NCBI RefSeq assembly: GCF_016899755.1
Contig: NZ_JACJJC010000014.1
Location: forward strand, 1 to 64,000
DNA: 64,000 bases
Direction of reading: 5' to 3'
Source of the DNA: Sutterella massiliensis
GTDB taxonomy: Bacteria > Pseudomonadota > Gammaproteobacteria > Burkholderiales > Burkholderiaceae_F
Under the pieces are notes generated by a model that saw only the letters and a list, made by a program, of their open reading frames with translations, was not told where the DNA came from and did not search any database. This document shows, one piece after another, positions 14,289 to 24,171 of the stretch; within the stretch, counting starts at the first letter, position 1; the number at the start of each line of letters is the position of its first letter. Made by a program: the position numbers and the translations under genes.

Positions 14289-14666
14289 ATGCCTACCATT
14301 AACCAGCTTGTTCGCAAGCCCCGCGAGCTCACGCACGATAAGAGCAAGAGCCCCGCGCTGAAGAACTGCCCGCAGAAGCGCGGCGTCTGCACGCGTGTCT
14401 ACACGACGACCCCGAAGAAGCCGAATTCGGCTCTTCGTAAAGTTGCTAAGGTTCGCCTCACCAACGGCTTCGAAGTCATTTCGTACATCGGCGGTGAAGG
14501 CCACAACCTGCAGGAGCACTCCGTTGTGCTTATCCGCGGCGGTCGTGTGAAGGACCTTCCGGGTGTGCGTTACCACATCGTGCGCGGCTCCCTCGACACG
14601 CAGGGTGTCAAGGACCGTAAGCAGGCCCGTTCCAAGTACGGTGCCAAGCGCCCGAAGGCCGCTTAA
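14289..14666 (+). CDS. rpsL: 30S ribosomal protein S12
   Basis: S12, 125 residues, lies at the decoding centre and governs fidelity and streptomycin response. The loop [13 protein letters not shown] carries lysines at the classical resistance positions, i.e. the wild-type susceptible sequence, and the second loop [13 protein letters not shown] (methylthiolation Asp region) is intact. It is the first gene of rpsL-rpsG-fusA-tuf; 160 hairpin-rich bases separate it from rpsG. Confidence 0.98.
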   Translation: MPTINQLVRKPRELTHDKSKSPALKNCPQKRGVCTRVYTTTPKKPNSALRKVAKVRLTNGFEVISYIGGEGHNLQEHSVVLIRGGRVKDLPGVRYHIVRGSLDTQGVKDRKQARSKYGAKRPKAA

Positions 14667-14672
14667 TGCTTC

Positions 14673-14747
14673 GCGGCGTTCAGCCGCAGGAGAACGGTCG
14701 AGACGGCTGAGCCGTTCGAGGCCGAGTAAGTCGCGGTCGTTGACCGC
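14673..14747 (+). promoter_or_regulatory. Three hairpins between rpsL and rpsG
   Basis: Three small stems lie in a row: GCGGC/GCCGC (14673-14687), GAACGG/CCGTTC (14692-14717, with an alternative inner ACGGC/GCCGT) and GCGGTC-GTT-GACCGC (14733-14747). In E. coli S7 binds the rpsL-rpsG spacer and represses translation. Position suggests the same here; structure homology is not established. Confidence 0.4.
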
Positions 14748-14826
14748 AATGAAATTGAATTGCGCATATCGTGGCCGTTAATTATCAAAGGCCCTTGCGC
14801 AAAGACTGAAGTAAAGAGGAATTCAA

Positions 14827-15297
14827 ATGCCCCGTCGTCGCGAAGTACCCAAGCGCGAAGTGCTGCCTGATCCGAAGTTTGGCAGCGTCGAAATCACCAA
14901 GTTTGTCAACGTGATCATGCTCGATGGTAAGAAGGCCGTCGCCGAACGCATCGTCTACGGCGCCCTCGCGCAGATCGAAGAAAAGACCGGCAAGAACGCT
15001 CTGGAAGTGTTCACCACCGCCCTCAACAACGTCCGTCCGCTGGTGGAAGTCAAGTCCCGCCGCGTCGGTGGTGCCAACTACCAGGTGCCGGTCGAAGTCC
15101 GCCCCGTCCGCCGCATGGCTCTTGCGATGCGCTGGCTCCGCGAAGCGGCTAAGAAGCGTTCCGAAAAGTCGATGCCGCAGCGCCTTGCTGGCGAACTGCT
15201 CGATGCCGCTGAAGGCCGCGGCGGCGCTATGAAGAAGCGCGACGAAGTGCATCGCATGGCTGAAGCCAACAAGGCCTTCTCGCACTTCCGCTTCTAA
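14827..15297 (+). CDS. rpsG: 30S ribosomal protein S7
   Basis: S7, 156 residues, nucleates folding of the 3' major domain of 16S rRNA and contacts E-site tRNA. It begins [20 protein letters not shown], has the conserved [18 protein letters not shown] near 75-95, and ends [21 protein letters not shown]. It lies between the spacer hairpins and a short hairpin before fusA. Confidence 0.98.
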   Translation: MPRRREVPKREVLPDPKFGSVEITKFVNVIMLDGKKAVAERIVYGALAQIEEKTGKNALEVFTTALNNVRPLVEVKSRRVGGANYQVPVEVRPVRRMALAMRWLREAAKKRSEKSMPQRLAGELLDAAEGRGGAMKKRDEVHRMAEANKAFSHFRF

Positions 15298-15315
15298 CCG
15301 CTTTTGCAAAGCTGT

Positions 15316-15335
15316 CAAGGCCCTCCGGGGCCTTG
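15316..15335 (+). other. Hairpin between rpsG and fusA
   Basis: CAAGGCCC-TCCG-GGGCCTTG, an 8-bp perfect stem without a T-run, 25 bases before the fusA ATG. Probably a processing or mRNA-stability element. Confidence 0.5.
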
Positions 15336-15360
15336 TATGCGATTCTGAGAGGAACCTCAA

Positions 15361-17463
15361 ATGGCTCGTCAAACCCCGATTTCGCGTTATCGCAACATCG
15401 GTATTTCTGCCCACATCGACGCGGGCAAGACCACCACGACCGAACGCATCCTGTTCTACACGGGCGTTAATCATAAGATCGGCGAAGTGCACGACGGTGC
15501 TGCGACGATGGACTGGATGGAACAGGAACAGGAACGCGGCATCACGATTACGTCGGCCGCTACGACCTGCTTCTGGCGCGGCATGGAAATGCAGTGGCAG
15601 CCGTACCGCCTGAACATCATCGACACCCCGGGGCACGTCGACTTTACGGTCGAAGTCGAACGCTCCATGCGCGTCCTTGACGGCGCCTGCATGGTGTACT
15701 GCGCCGTGGGCGGCGTTCAGCCGCAGTCGGAAACGGTCTGGCGTCAGGCAAACAAGTACCACGTGCCCCGTCTTGCCTTCGTGAACAAGATGGACCGTAC
15801 GGGCGCCAACTTCTTCAAGGTCTATGACCAGATGAAGAAGCGCCTCAAGGCCAATCCCGTGCCCGTCGTTATTCCTATCGGTGCCGAAGACCAGTTCAAG
15901 GGCGTCGTCGACCTCATCAAGATGAAGTCGATCATCTGGGATGACGCGACGCAGGGCATGAAGTTCACGTACGAAGACATCCCGGCCGATCTCGTCGACA
16001 CTGCCAACGAATGGCGCGAAAAGATGATCGAAAGCGCTGCGGAAGCCAACGAAGAGCTGATGAACAAGTACCTCGAGAACGGTGAGCTCTCCGAGGAAGA
16101 CATCATCGCTGGCATCCGTGCCCGTACGATCGCCTGCGAAATCCAGCCGATGCTCTGCGGTACCGCCTTCAAGAACAAGGGCGTGCAGCGCATGCTCGAC
16201 GCTGTCGTTCAGTTCCTGCCCGCCCCGACGGATATTCCGCCTGTTGCCGGCTTCAACCTCGACGGTGCCGAAGAAACTCGCGAAGCCAAGGACGACGCTC
16301 CGTTCTCGGCTCTCGCCTTCAAGATCATGACCGACCCCTACGTCGGCCAGCTCACCTTCCTTCGTGTGTACTCGGGCCTCCTTAACTCGGGCGACACGGT
16401 TCTCAACTCGACGAAGGACAACAAGGAACGCATCGGCCGTCTGCTGCAGATGCACGCCAACGATCGTAAGGAAATCAAGTTCGTCGAATGCGGCGACATC
16501 GCAGCTGCCGTGGGCCTGAAGGCCGTGACGACTGGCGACACGCTCTGCGCGCTTGATCACCCGATCATCCTCGAACGCATGGAGTTCCCGGATCCGGTTA
16601 TCTCGCAGGCCGTCGAACCGAAGACCAAGGCCGACCAGGAAAAGATGGCCCTCGCCCTCAACCGCCTGGCTCAGGAAGACCCGTCGTTCCGCGTTCGCAC
16701 GGACGAAGAATCCGGCCAGACGATTATTTCGGGTATGGGCGAACTGCACCTTGAAATTCTCGTTGACCGCATGAAGCGCGAATTCAACGTTGAAGCCACG
16801 GTCGGCAAGCCCCAGGTGGCCTACCGTGAAACGATCCGCTCCGTCGTCGAAAACGCCGAATGCAAGTTTGCCAAGCAGTCTGGCGGCCGCGGCCAGTACG
16901 GCCACGTCGTGCTCAAGCTCGAACCGCTCGAACCCGGCAAGGGCTTCGAATTCGTCGACGCCATCAAGGGCGGCGTGGTTCCGCGCGAATACATCCCGGC
17001 CGTTCAGAAGGGCGTTGAAGATACCCTTAAGTCTGGCGTTCTTGCCGGCTTCCCGGTCGTTGACGTCAAGGTGACGCTGCACTTCGGTTCCTACCACGAA
17101 GTCGACTCGAACGAAAACGCGTTCAAGATCGCCGCTTCGATGGCTTTCAAGGACGGTATGCGCCGCGCCAACCCCGTGCTTCTCGAGCCGATCATGGCCG
17201 TTGAAGTCGAAACGCCTGAAGAAAAAATGGGCGACGTCATGGGCGACCTTTCGTCCCGTCGCGGCGTCATTCAGGGCATGGAGGACCTCGCCGGCGGCGG
17301 CAAGAGCATCAAGGCTGAAGTGCCGCTCGCCGAAATGTTCGGTTACGCCACGCAGCTGCGTTCGCTCACGCAGGGCCGTGCGACGTACACGATGGAATTC
17401 AAGCACTACGCTGAAGCGCCTCGCAATGTCGCCGAGGCCGTGATGGCCGACAAGGCGAAGTAA
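15361..17463 (+). CDS. fusA: Elongation factor G
   Basis: EF-G, 700 residues, drives GTP-dependent translocation and, with RRF, ribosome recycling. The GTPase motifs AHIDAGKTT (17-25), DTPGHVDF near residue 90 and NKMDRTGA are present, and GMGELHLEI and GGRGQYGHV mark domains III and IV. The ribosome-binding site GAGAGG lies close upstream. It is co-transcribed with rpsLG; a 116-base spacer with a large hairpin precedes tuf. Confidence 0.98.
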   Translation: MARQTPISRYRNIGISAHIDAGKTTTTERILFYTGVNHKIGEVHDGAATMDWMEQEQERGITITSAATTCFWRGMEMQWQPYRLNIIDTPGHVDFTVEVERSMRVLDGACMVYCAVGGVQPQSETVWRQANKYHVPRLAFVNKMDRTGANFFKVYDQMKKRLKANPVPVVIPIGAEDQFKGVVDLIKMKSIIWDDATQGMKFTYEDIPADLVDTANEWREKMIESAAEANEELMNKYLENGELSEEDIIAGIRARTIACEIQPMLCGTAFKNKGVQRMLDAVVQFLPAPTDIPPVAGFNLDGAEETREAKDDAPFSALAFKIMTDPYVGQLTFLRVYSGLLNSGDTVLNSTKDNKERIGRLLQMHANDRKEIKFVECGDIAAAVGLKAVTTGDTLCALDHPIILERMEFPDPVISQAVEPKTKADQEKMALALNRLAQEDPSFRVRTDEESGQTIISGMGELHLEILVDRMKREFNVEATVGKPQVAYRETIRSVVENAECKFAKQSGGRGQYGHVVLKLEPLEPGKGFEFVDAIKGGVVPREYIPAVQKGVEDTLKSGVLAGFPVVDVKVTLHFGSYHEVDSNENAFKIAASMAFKDGMRRANPVLLEPIMAVEVETPEEKMGDVMGDLSSRRGVIQGMEDLAGGGKSIKAEVPLAEMFGYATQLRSLTQGRATYTMEFKHYAEAPRNVAEAVMADKAK

Positions 17464-17469
17464 TAAAAT

Positions 17470-17558
17470 CGGAGTGCACTCCGCGGCACTCCGGACCGTG
17501 GGAGTTGCCGGCGTCAGCGCGAAGCGCGGCGCCGCTCTCACGGGACAGAAAGTTTTTT
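17470..17558 (+). promoter_or_regulatory. Hairpins and T6 run between fusA and tuf
   Basis: CGGAGTGC/GCACTCCG (17470-17477 with 17486-17493) is followed by CCGTGGGAG paired with CTCTCACGG (17496-17504 with 17535-17543) around a GC-rich inner stem, and T6 at 17553-17558. The T-run is 9 bases past the stem, so full termination is doubtful; partial attenuation before tuf is possible. Confidence 0.4.
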
Positions 17559-17579
17559 ATCTAGATCTAAGGAACCAAA

Positions 17580-18770
17580 ATGGCAAAGGAACATTTTGAG
17601 CGCAAGAAGCCGCACGTCAACGTCGGCACCATTGGTCACGTCGACCACGGCAAGACGACGCTCACGGCTGCTATCACGACGATTCTCGCCCAGAAGTTCG
17701 GCGGCGAAGCTAAGGCCTACGACCAGATCGACGCGGCGCCTGAAGAACGCGCTCGCGGCATCACGATCAACACCGCGCACGTTGAATACGAAACGGAACA
17801 CCGTCACTACGCGCACGTTGACTGCCCGGGCCACGCCGACTACGTGAAGAACATGATTACGGGTGCCGCCCAGATGGACGGCGCGATTCTGGTGGTTTCG
17901 GCCGCTGACGGCCCCATGCCCCAGACCCGTGAGCACATCCTGCTTGCCCGCCAGGTCGGCGTTCCCTACATCATCGTCTACCTGAACAAGTGCGACATGG
18001 TCGACGACGAAGAACTGCTCGAACTCGTGGAAATGGAAGTTCGCGAACTTCTCTCGAACTACGACTTCCCGGGCGACGACATTCCCATCGTCAAGGGTTC
18101 GGCCAAGCTCGCCCTCGAAGGCGACGAAAGCCCGATCGGCGTTCCGTCGATCCTCAAGCTTGCCGAAACGCTCGACAGCTACATCCCGACGCCTGAGCGC
18201 GCCGTTGATCAGCCGTTCCTCATGCCGATCGAAGACGTGTTCTCGATTTCGGGCCGCGGCACCGTTGTGACGGGCCGTGTCGAACGCGGCGTGATCGCGG
18301 TTGGCGACGAAATCGAAATCGTCGGCATCAAGCCCACGGCGAAGACGACCTGCACGGGCGTCGAAATGTTCCGCAAGCTGCTCGACCAGGGCCAGGCCGG
18401 TGACAACGTCGGCATCCTGCTTCGCGGCACGAAGCGTGAAGAAGTCGAACGCGGCCAGGTTCTCGCCAAGCCGGGTTCGATCACCCCGCACACCCACTTC
18501 AAGGGCGAAGTTTACGTTCTGACGAAGGAAGAAGGCGGCCGTCACACGCCGTTCTTCAAGGGTTATCGTCCGCAGTTCTACTTCCGTACGACGGACGTGA
18601 CGGGCACGATCGAGCTGCCGGAAGGCGTCGAAATGGTCATGCCTGGCGACAACATCACGATGACCGTCAAGCTGATCTGCCCGATCGCTATGGAACAGGG
18701 TCTGCGCTTCGCTATTCGCGAAGGCGGCCACACGGTCGGCGCCGGCGTCGTTGCTCAGATCATCGAATAA
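17580..18770 (+). CDS. tuf: Elongation factor Tu, second copy
   Basis: The second EF-Tu gene encodes the same 396 residues as the copy at 3-1193, with the same P-loop, DCPGH and NKCD motifs. The DNA is identical apart from one noticed synonymous base (18755). It closes rpsL-rpsG-fusA-tuf and is followed 50 bases later by an inverted repeat that overlaps the S10-operon promoter. Such uniformity between copies is normally kept by gene conversion. Confidence 0.98.
   Translation: MAKEHFERKKPHVNVGTIGHVDHGKTTLTAAITTILAQKFGGEAKAYDQIDAAPEERARGITINTAHVEYETEHRHYAHVDCPGHADYVKNMITGAAQMDGAILVVSAADGPMPQTREHILLARQVGVPYIIVYLNKCDMVDDEELLELVEMEVRELLSNYDFPGDDIPIVKGSAKLALEGDESPIGVPSILKLAETLDSYIPTPERAVDQPFLMPIEDVFSISGRGTVVTGRVERGVIAVGDEIEIVGIKPTAKTTCTGVEMFRKLLDQGQAGDNVGILLRGTKREEVERGQVLAKPGSITPHTHFKGEVYVLTKEEGGRHTPFFKGYRPQFYFRTTDVTGTIELPEGVEMVMPGDNITMTVKLICPIAMEQGLRFAIREGGHTVGAGVVAQIIE
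17580..18770 (+). repeat. Direct repeat of tuf (partner at 1-1193)
   Basis: 1191 bp of essentially identical sequence in direct orientation, offset by 17577 bp. Similarity also covers the AA before the ATG; sequence diverges right after the stop codon (TGATCG versus GTCTGA), so the conserved unit is the gene itself. Confidence 0.95.
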
Positions 18771-18811
18771 GTCTGAAAAATTTCGCCTAGCGAAAAAAAT
18801 CGACTTTTGAG

Positions 18812-18841
18812 TTGATCACAAGAGGGAGCGGAGGCTATACT
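18812..18841 (+). promoter_or_regulatory. rpsJ (S10 operon) promoter
   Basis: TTGATC (18812-18817), 18-base spacer, TATACT (18836-18841). The -10 occupies the loop and first bases of the right arm of the inverted repeat at 18821-18852. The leader would be about 38 bases. Confidence 0.7.
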
Positions 18842-18852
18842 CCGCTCCCTCT
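18821..18852 (+). terminator. 13-bp inverted repeat overlapping the rpsJ promoter
   Basis: AGAGGGAGCGGAG and CTCCGCTCCCTCT are perfect complements around loop GCTATA, followed by GTTCTTTTATTGTTCTTTT. Read as RNA from tuf it is a strong intrinsic-terminator shape; read as DNA it carries the -10 of the next promoter in its centre. Confidence 0.65.
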
Positions 18853-18886
18853 GTTCTTTTATTGTTCTTTTACTTAGGAAAACGAA

Positions 18887-19198
18887 ATGCAGTCTCAGCG
18901 CATTCGCATCCGCCTCAAGGCCTACGACTACAAGCTGATCGATCAGTCGGCTCTCGAAATCGTCGATACCGCCAAGCGTACCGGCGCCGTTGTTCGTGGT
19001 CCCGTTCCCCTGCCCACCCGCATTCAGCGTTTCGACATTCTCCGTTCGCCGCACGTCAACAAGACGAGCCGCGATCAGCTCGAAATCCGCACGCACCAGC
19101 GTCTCATGGACATCGTTGACCCGACCGACAAGACGGTTGACGCGCTCATGAAGCTTGACCTGCCCGCCGGCGTTGACGTCAAGATCAAGGTCCAGTAA
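18887..19198 (+). CDS. rpsJ: 30S ribosomal protein S10
   Basis: S10, 103 residues, is a 30S head protein and, as NusE, the partner of NusG and NusB in antitermination. It begins [19 protein letters not shown] and carries [14 protein letters not shown] and [13 protein letters not shown]. It is first in the S10 cluster but is separated from rplC by 175 bases holding a further promoter. Confidence 0.98.
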   Translation: MQSQRIRIRLKAYDYKLIDQSALEIVDTAKRTGAVVRGPVPLPTRIQRFDILRSPHVNKTSRDQLEIRTHQRLMDIVDPTDKTVDALMKLDLPAGVDVKIKVQ

Positions 19199-19237
19199 GC
19201 AATTTGATTTTTACCGTGAAATTTCCGGCAATTTGCG

Positions 19238-19267
19238 TTGCAGGATGAAATAAATCGCGGCTAAAAT
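19238..19267 (+). promoter_or_regulatory. Internal promoter between rpsJ and rplC
   Basis: TTGCAG (19238-19243), 18-base spacer, TAAAAT (19262-19267). TAAAATCGCGCCTTTGT from the -10 onward recurs exactly at the rplQ promoter (33030). The rplC leader would be about 100 bases and contains CCCGGC/GCCGGG (19342-19361) abutting the ribosome-binding site. Confidence 0.6.
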
Positions 19268-19373
19268 CGCGCCTTTGTGCTCTTGAAGAGGTCGTTTCCT
19301 CTTTTCCGAAGCGACCTTGAGCAATTTCCCAAAAAAACGGTCCCGGCCAATCGCAGCCGGGGTGGAGAAAACA

Positions 19374-20018
19374 ATGAGTGATAAGCTCGGCCTCGTCGGT
19401 CGCAAGATCGGCATGACGCGTATTTTCACGGAAGACGGTGTGTCCGTTCCCGTGACCGTGCTCGACGTGTCGAATAACCGTGTCACGATGGTGAAGACGG
19501 TTGAAACCGACGGCTACAATGCAATCCAGGTCGCGTTCGGCTCCAAGAAGCCCTCGCGCGTCAACAAGGCTCTGACCGGTCACTACGCCAAGGCTGGCGT
19601 CGAAGCCGGTTCGATGCTCAAAGAGTTCCATATCGATGCCGATAAGGTCGCCGAGTTCAAGCCCGGCATGACCCTCACGGCCGAAATGTTCACGGAAGGC
19701 CAGAAGGTCGACGTGACCGGTACGACCATCGGTAAGGGTTTTGCAGGCGCCATTAAGCGCCACCACTTCTCGTCGAACCGTGCTTCGCACGGTAATTCCG
19801 TGACGACGAACGCCCCCGGCTCCATCGGTAACCGCCAGGATCCGGGCCGCGTCTTCCCCGGCAAGCGCATGGCTGGCCACCTGGGTGACGTGCAGCGTAC
19901 GACCCAGAATCTCGTCATCGCGCGTGTCGACAAGGAACGTCAGCTTCTGCTGGTTCGCGGTGCCGTCCCCGGCGCCAAGGGCGGCGAAGTCATCGTCCGT
20001 CCGGCTGTTAAGGCGTAA
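19374..20018 (+). CDS. rplC: 50S ribosomal protein L3
   Basis: L3, 214 residues, reaches from the surface to the peptidyl-transferase centre and starts 50S assembly. The start [20 protein letters not shown], preceded by GGTGGAG, is chosen over an in-frame ATG at 19317. The central finger [20 protein letters not shown] keeps the Gln that PrmB methylates in relatives. rplD follows after 11 bases. Confidence 0.97.
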   Translation: MSDKLGLVGRKIGMTRIFTEDGVSVPVTVLDVSNNRVTMVKTVETDGYNAIQVAFGSKKPSRVNKALTGHYAKAGVEAGSMLKEFHIDADKVAEFKPGMTLTAEMFTEGQKVDVTGTTIGKGFAGAIKRHHFSSNRASHGNSVTTNAPGSIGNRQDPGRVFPGKRMAGHLGDVQRTTQNLVIARVDKERQLLLVRGAVPGAKGGEVIVRPAVKA

Positions 20019-20029
20019 GGAGCGAAACA

Positions 20030-20650
20030 ATGGAACTCAATGTCCTGAACGAACAGGGAAAGACGGTCGAAGCCGCCGACGCCGTGTTCGGTCGTGAATA
20101 CAACGAAGCCCTGGTGCACCAGATCGTGGTCGCCTACCAGGCCAATGCTCGTCTCGGTACGCGTGCTCAGCTCAACCGCCGCGACGTGCATCATTCCACG
20201 AAGAAGCCCTGGCGTCAGAAGGGTACGGGCCGCGCCCGTTCGGGTATGACTTCCTCCAACGTTTGGCGTGGTGGTGGTCGTGCCTTCCCGAATACGCCGG
20301 ATGAAAACTTCAGCCAGAAGGTCAATAAGAAGATGTATCGCGCCGCGATGGCTTCGATCTACTCGAAGCTCGTTGCCGATCAGCGTCTCGTCGCTGTCGA
20401 CACGATCAAGGCCGAACTTCCGAAGACCAAGGCTTTCGTCGGCCAGCTCAAGTCGCTCGGCCTGACGGAACGTACCCTCATCATCGTCGGTGAGGAAGAA
20501 TATGACGACAACCTCATCCTCGCCTCGCGCAACCTCAAGGATGTGCTCGTCGTTCCCCCGCGCTTTGCTGATCCCCTCTGCCTAATCTATTTCGACAAGG
20601 TTGTGGTCACGAAGGCGGCTGTTGCTCAGATCGAGGAGATGTTGGCATGA
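20030..20650 (+). CDS. rplD: 50S ribosomal protein L4
   Basis: L4, 206 residues, lines the exit tunnel and in gammaproteobacteria represses the S10 operon by leader attenuation. The tunnel loop [15 protein letters not shown] and [10 protein letters not shown] are intact. The gene overlaps rplW by 4 bases, so translation is probably coupled. Confidence 0.98.
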   Translation: MELNVLNEQGKTVEAADAVFGREYNEALVHQIVVAYQANARLGTRAQLNRRDVHHSTKKPWRQKGTGRARSGMTSSNVWRGGGRAFPNTPDENFSQKVNKKMYRAAMASIYSKLVADQRLVAVDTIKAELPKTKAFVGQLKSLGLTERTLIIVGEEEYDDNLILASRNLKDVLVVPPRFADPLCLIYFDKVVVTKAAVAQIEEMLA

Positions 20651-20946
20651 ATCAGGAACGTCTGATGAAGGTGCTCGTCGGCCCCATCGTCTCGGAAAAG
20701 AGCACGATGATCGGCGAAAAGCACAAGCAGATTTCTTTCGTGGTCGTCCCGGACGCTACGAAGTATGAGGTCAAGGCTGCGGTCGAGCTGCTTTTCAACA
20801 CGAAGGTCAGCTCCGTTCAAATTCTGAACCTCAAGGGCAAGCAGAAGCGCTTCGGCCGTTACATGGGCAAGCGCAACGACGTCCGCAAGGCGTACGTCAC
20901 GCTCGCTGAGGGTCAGGAAATCAACTTCGAACAAGAGGTGATGTAA
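20647..20946 (+). CDS. rplW: 50S ribosomal protein L23
   Basis: L23, 99 residues, sits at the tunnel exit and docks trigger factor and [15 protein letters not shown] near residues 11-22 and a C-terminal RNA-binding region rich in Lys/Arg ([20 protein letters not shown]) are typical. It overlaps rplD by 4 bases and rplB by 1. Confidence 0.97.
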   Translation: MNQERLMKVLVGPIVSEKSTMIGEKHKQISFVVVPDATKYEVKAAVELLFNTKVSSVQILNLKGKQKRFGRYMGKRNDVRKAYVTLAEGQEINFEQEVM

Positions 20947-21773
20947 TGGCTCTCGTCAAACTCAAGCCGACGTCCCCGGGCCGCCGTCATGCGGTTAAAG
21001 TGGTCAACAAGGAGCTCCACAAGGGCAAGCCCTGGGCCGCTCTGGTCGAGAAGAAGAACCGTATCAACGGTCGTAACAACGATGGTCACATCACCTGCCG
21101 TCACAAGGGCGGCGGTGCCAAGCGTCACTATCGTCTGATCGACTTCAAGCGTCAGAAGGACGGTATCCCCGCCCGCGTTGAACGCATCGAATACGATCCG
21201 AACCGCTCGGCCAACATCGCTCTCGTCTGCTATGCGGACGGCGAACGCCGTTACATCATTGCCCCGAAGGGCCTTGTTGTCGGCCAGGAAATCATGAACG
21301 GTGCGGAATCCCCGATCAAGGTCGGCAATACGCTTCCGCTTCGCAACATCCCCGTTGGTTCGACCATTCACTGCATCGAACTGCTTCCGGGCAAGGGTGC
21401 TCAGCTCGTTCGTGCTGCCGGTGCTTTCGCTCAGCTCGTCGCTCGCGAAGGCGAATACGCTCAGATCCGTCTGCGCTCCGGCGAAGTCCGCCGCGTTCTT
21501 ATCGAATGCCGTGCCACGATCGGTACGGTCGGCAATGAAGAAAACAGCCTGCGTGAACTCGGCAAGGCCGGCGCCAAGCGTTGGCGCGGTATCCGTCCGA
21601 CGGTCCGCGGCGTTGCCATGAACCCGGTGGATCACCCGCACGGTGGTGGCGAAGGCAAGACCGGTACCGGTCGCGCGCCTGTTACGCCGTGGGGCCAGCT
21701 CACGAAGGGCTATCGTACCCGCAACAGCAAGCGCACCGACTCGATGATCGTGTCGCGCCGTAACCGTAAGTAA
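20946..21773 (+). CDS. rplB: 50S ribosomal protein L2
   Basis: L2, 275 residues, is among the most conserved 50S proteins and supports subunit joining and peptidyl transfer. The signature [18 protein letters not shown], with the functional His, lies near residues 224-241. N-terminal [20 protein letters not shown] is typical. It is within the S10 operon, 11 bases before rpsS. Confidence 0.98.
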   Translation: MALVKLKPTSPGRRHAVKVVNKELHKGKPWAALVEKKNRINGRNNDGHITCRHKGGGAKRHYRLIDFKRQKDGIPARVERIEYDPNRSANIALVCYADGERRYIIAPKGLVVGQEIMNGAESPIKVGNTLPLRNIPVGSTIHCIELLPGKGAQLVRAAGAFAQLVAREGEYAQIRLRSGEVRRVLIECRATIGTVGNEENSLRELGKAGAKRWRGIRPTVRGVAMNPVDHPHGGGEGKTGTGRAPVTPWGQLTKGYRTRNSKRTDSMIVSRRNRK

Positions 21774-21784
21774 GGGGGCCTCGA

Positions 21785-22063
21785 ATGTCTCGTTCTTTGA
21801 AGAAAGGCCCGTTTGTTGACGGGCACCTCATGAAGAAGGTTGAAGCCGCCCAGGCGAGCCGCGACAAGCGTCCGCTCAAGACCTGGTCGCGCCGCTCGAC
21901 GATCGTTCCGGAATTTGTCGGTCTGACGATCGCCGTTCACAACGGCCGTCAGCACGTGCCGGTCTACATCAACGAAAACATGGTCGGTCACAAGCTCGGC
22001 GAATTTGCGCACACGCGCACGTTCAAGGGTCATGCCGCCGGCGATAAGAAGGTGGGTAAGTAA
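21785..22063 (+). CDS. rpsS: 30S ribosomal protein S19
   Basis: S19, 92 residues, binds 16S rRNA in the head with S13. [16 protein letters not shown] at the N-terminus and [18 protein letters not shown] near the C-terminus define the family. Its stop codon is directly followed by the rplV ATG. Confidence 0.98.
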   Translation: MSRSLKKGPFVDGHLMKKVEAAQASRDKRPLKTWSRRSTIVPEFVGLTIAVHNGRQHVPVYINENMVGHKLGEFAHTRTFKGHAAGDKKVGK

Positions 22064-22402
22064 ATGGAAACTACTGCTATCGTTCGTGGCGTCCGCCTGT
22101 CTGCCCAGAAGGGCCGTCTGGTGGCTGACCTCGTCCGCGGCAAGCCCGTGGACAAGGCTATTGCCATCCTGACCTTCACGCAGAAGCGTGCCGCCGGGAT
22201 CATCAAGAAGGCTCTGGAAAGCGCCATCGCTAACGCCGAACACAACTTCGGCGCCGACATCGACACGCTCGTCGTGACGAAGATTCACGTTGAAAAGGCC
22301 GCCACTCTGCGCCGCTTCGGTGCTCGCGCCAAGGGTCGCGGCACGCGAATCAACAAGCAGACGAGCCACATCTACATCACCGTCGGCGACGGCGAAAGCT
22401 AA
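22064..22402 (+). CDS. rplV: 50S ribosomal protein L22
   Basis: L22, 112 residues, contributes the beta-hairpin that narrows the exit tunnel near the macrolide site. The hairpin region [20 protein letters not shown] lies near residues 83-102. It starts immediately after rpsS with no spacer. Confidence 0.98.
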   Translation: METTAIVRGVRLSAQKGRLVADLVRGKPVDKAIAILTFTQKRAAGIIKKALESAIANAEHNFGADIDTLVVTKIHVEKAATLRRFGARAKGRGTRINKQTSHIYITVGDGES

Positions 22403-22416
22403 TAAGGTGAATTACC

Positions 22417-23202
22417 ATGGGTCAGAAAATTAATCCCACCGGCTTCCGTCTTCCCGTTACGCGCAATTGGACGTCGCGCTGGTATGCGATCGGCCGTGAC
22501 TATCCGAAGACCCTTCAGGAAGACCTGAAGGTCCGCAGCTTCCTCATCAAGAAGCTTCGCAACGCGAGCGTGAGCCGTATTCTTATCGAACGTCCGGCTA
22601 ACAATGCCCGTATCACGATCTTCACGGCTCGTCCGGGTATCGTAATCGGCAAGCAGGGGGCCGACATCGAAGCGCTCAAGACTGAAGTTCAGAAGATGAT
22701 GGGCGTGCCCGTTCACGTCAACATCGAAGAAGTTCGTCGTCCCGAACTCGACGCTCAGCTGATTGCCGACGGCATCACGCAGCAGCTCGAAAAGCGCGTT
22801 ATGTTCCGCCGCGCGATGAAGCGCGCCATGCAGAACGCCATGCGCCTCGGCGCCCAGGGCATCAAGGTCATGTCGTCCGGCCGTCTCAACGGCGCCGACA
22901 TCGCCCGTGCCGAATGGTACCGTGAAGGCCGCGTGCCTCTGCAGACGCTTCGCGCCAACATCGACTACGGCTTCTCCGAAGCTCGTACGACGTACGGCGT
23001 CATTGGCGTTAAGGTTTGGGTCTACAAGGGCGACAACCTCGGTGCCGCTGAGGCGATCGAAGCGCCGGCTCCGCGCGAAGACCGCCGCGGCCGCCGCAAC
23101 GACCGCGCCGGCAAGCCCGGTGCTCGCCGCGGCAATGCCCGCCGCAACGATCAGAAGCAGGACCGCGCTGCTCGCAAGCCGGCTGCTAAGGACGGAGAAT
23201 AA
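22417..23202 (+). CDS. rpsC: 30S ribosomal protein S3, extended C-terminus
   Basis: S3, 261 residues, guards the mRNA entry tunnel with S4 and S5. The KH domain ([20 protein letters not shown]) and [15 protein letters not shown] are intact. E. coli S3 has 233 residues; the additional tail here, from about residue 215, is Arg/Asn/Lys-rich low complexity ([18 protein letters not shown] onward) and probably disordered. Tails of this kind occur in other Burkholderiales. Confidence 0.97.
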   Translation: MGQKINPTGFRLPVTRNWTSRWYAIGRDYPKTLQEDLKVRSFLIKKLRNASVSRILIERPANNARITIFTARPGIVIGKQGADIEALKTEVQKMMGVPVHVNIEEVRRPELDAQLIADGITQQLEKRVMFRRAMKRAMQNAMRLGAQGIKVMSSGRLNGADIARAEWYREGRVPLQTLRANIDYGFSEARTTYGVIGVKVWVYKGDNLGAAEAIEAPAPREDRRGRRNDRAGKPGARRGNARRNDQKQDRAARKPAAKDGE

Positions 23203-23204
23203 CG

Positions 23205-23621
23205 ATGCTGCAGCCTAATCGTCGTAAGTACCGCAAGGACCAGAAGGGCCGCAACTACGGCCTCGCTACGCGCGGCGCCAACGTTTCGTTCGGCGAATTT
23301 GGTCTCAAGACGCTTGAACGCGGCCGCATCACGGCCCGTCAGATTGAAGCCGCTCGTCGTGCCATCACGCGCCACATCAAGCGCGGCGGCCGCGTGTGGA
23401 TTCGTATCTTCCCGGACAAGCCCATTTCGAAGAAGCCTGCCGAAGTCCGTATGGGTAACGGTAAGGGCAATCCTGAATACTGGGTTGCGCTGGTCCAGCC
23501 GGGCCGCGTGCTCTACGAAATGGACGGCGTGGACGAACAGCTCGCCCGCGAAGCCTTCGCGCTCGCAGCTGCCAAGCTGCCCGTGAAGACCACGTTCGTT
23601 GTCCGCCAGGTCGGCATGTAA
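23205..23621 (+). CDS. rplP: 50S ribosomal protein L16
   Basis: L16, 138 residues, organises the A-site tRNA binding region of 50[18 protein letters not shown] at the N-terminus and [20 protein letters not shown] in the centre are diagnostic. It starts 2 bases after the rpsC stop. Confidence 0.98.
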   Translation: MLQPNRRKYRKDQKGRNYGLATRGANVSFGEFGLKTLERGRITARQIEAARRAITRHIKRGGRVWIRIFPDKPISKKPAEVRMGNGKGNPEYWVALVQPGRVLYEMDGVDEQLAREAFALAAAKLPVKTTFVVRQVGM

Positions 23622-23638
23622 TTGAAGGAGACACGGAC

Positions 23639-23833
23639 ATGAACGCTAAGGAACTGCGCGCCAAGGATGTGGCCGCGCTCAACCAGGAACTGCAGGATCT
23701 TCTGAAGACGCACTTCAAGCTGCGCATGCAGAAGGCCACCCAGCAGCTTCAGAACACGGCTTCGCTGCGTCAGACGCGTCGCGACATCGCGCGCGTTCGC
23801 ACGATCCTCACTGAAAAGGCGACCACGAAATGA
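23639..23833 (+). CDS. rpmC: 50S ribosomal protein L29
   Basis: L29, 64 residues, is a small helical protein near the tunnel exit. [20 protein letters not shown] and [12 protein letters not shown] are typical. It overlaps rpsQ by 4 bases. Confidence 0.97.
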   Translation: MNAKELRAKDVAALNQELQDLLKTHFKLRMQKATQQLQNTASLRQTRRDIARVRTILTEKATTK

Positions 23834-24099
23834 CGGAACAGAGCACTGAAAAGCTGACCCGCACCCTCCAGGGCGTGGTCACCAGCGCCAAGATGGAGAA
23901 GACGGTGACGGTCCTTGTTGAACGCAAGGTCAAGCACCCTCTCTACGGCAAGTACGTCGTCAAGAGCAAGAAGTATCACGCTCATGACGAATTCGGCTGC
24001 CAGGAAGGCGACAAGGTTGAAATCGCTGAATGCCGTCCGCTCTCCAAGACGAAGTCCTGGACTGTGACGAAGGTTCTCGAAAAGGCCGTTGTCCTTTAA
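23830..24099 (+). CDS. rpsQ: 30S ribosomal protein S17
   Basis: S17, 89 residues, is a primary 16S-binding OB-fold protein. [20 protein letters not shown] and [18 protein letters not shown] are family signatures. It ends the S10 unit: the 245 bases after it hold a small hairpin (AGCGAAA/TTTCGCT near 24108-24125), then a promoter and leader for rplN. Confidence 0.97.
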   Translation: MTEQSTEKLTRTLQGVVTSAKMEKTVTVLVERKVKHPLYGKYVVKSKKYHAHDEFGCQEGDKVEIAECRPLSKTKSWTVTKVLEKAVVL

Positions 24100-24133
24100 T
24101 ACAGCCGAAGCGAAAAATATTTCGCTAATTCGC

Positions 24134-24163
24134 TTGCAAAGCTTCTGAGCACTCAGTTATATT
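24134..24163 (+). promoter_or_regulatory. rplN (spc operon) promoter inside an inverted repeat
   Basis: TTGCAA (24134-24139), 18-base spacer, TATATT (24158-24163). A perfect 9-bp inverted repeat GCTTGCAAA/TTTGCAAGC (24132-24140 with 24162-24170) covers the -35 and the end of the -10, and the spacer holds CTGAG-CA-CTCAG (24145-24156). Confidence 0.65.
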
Positions 24164-24171
24164 TGCAAGCC

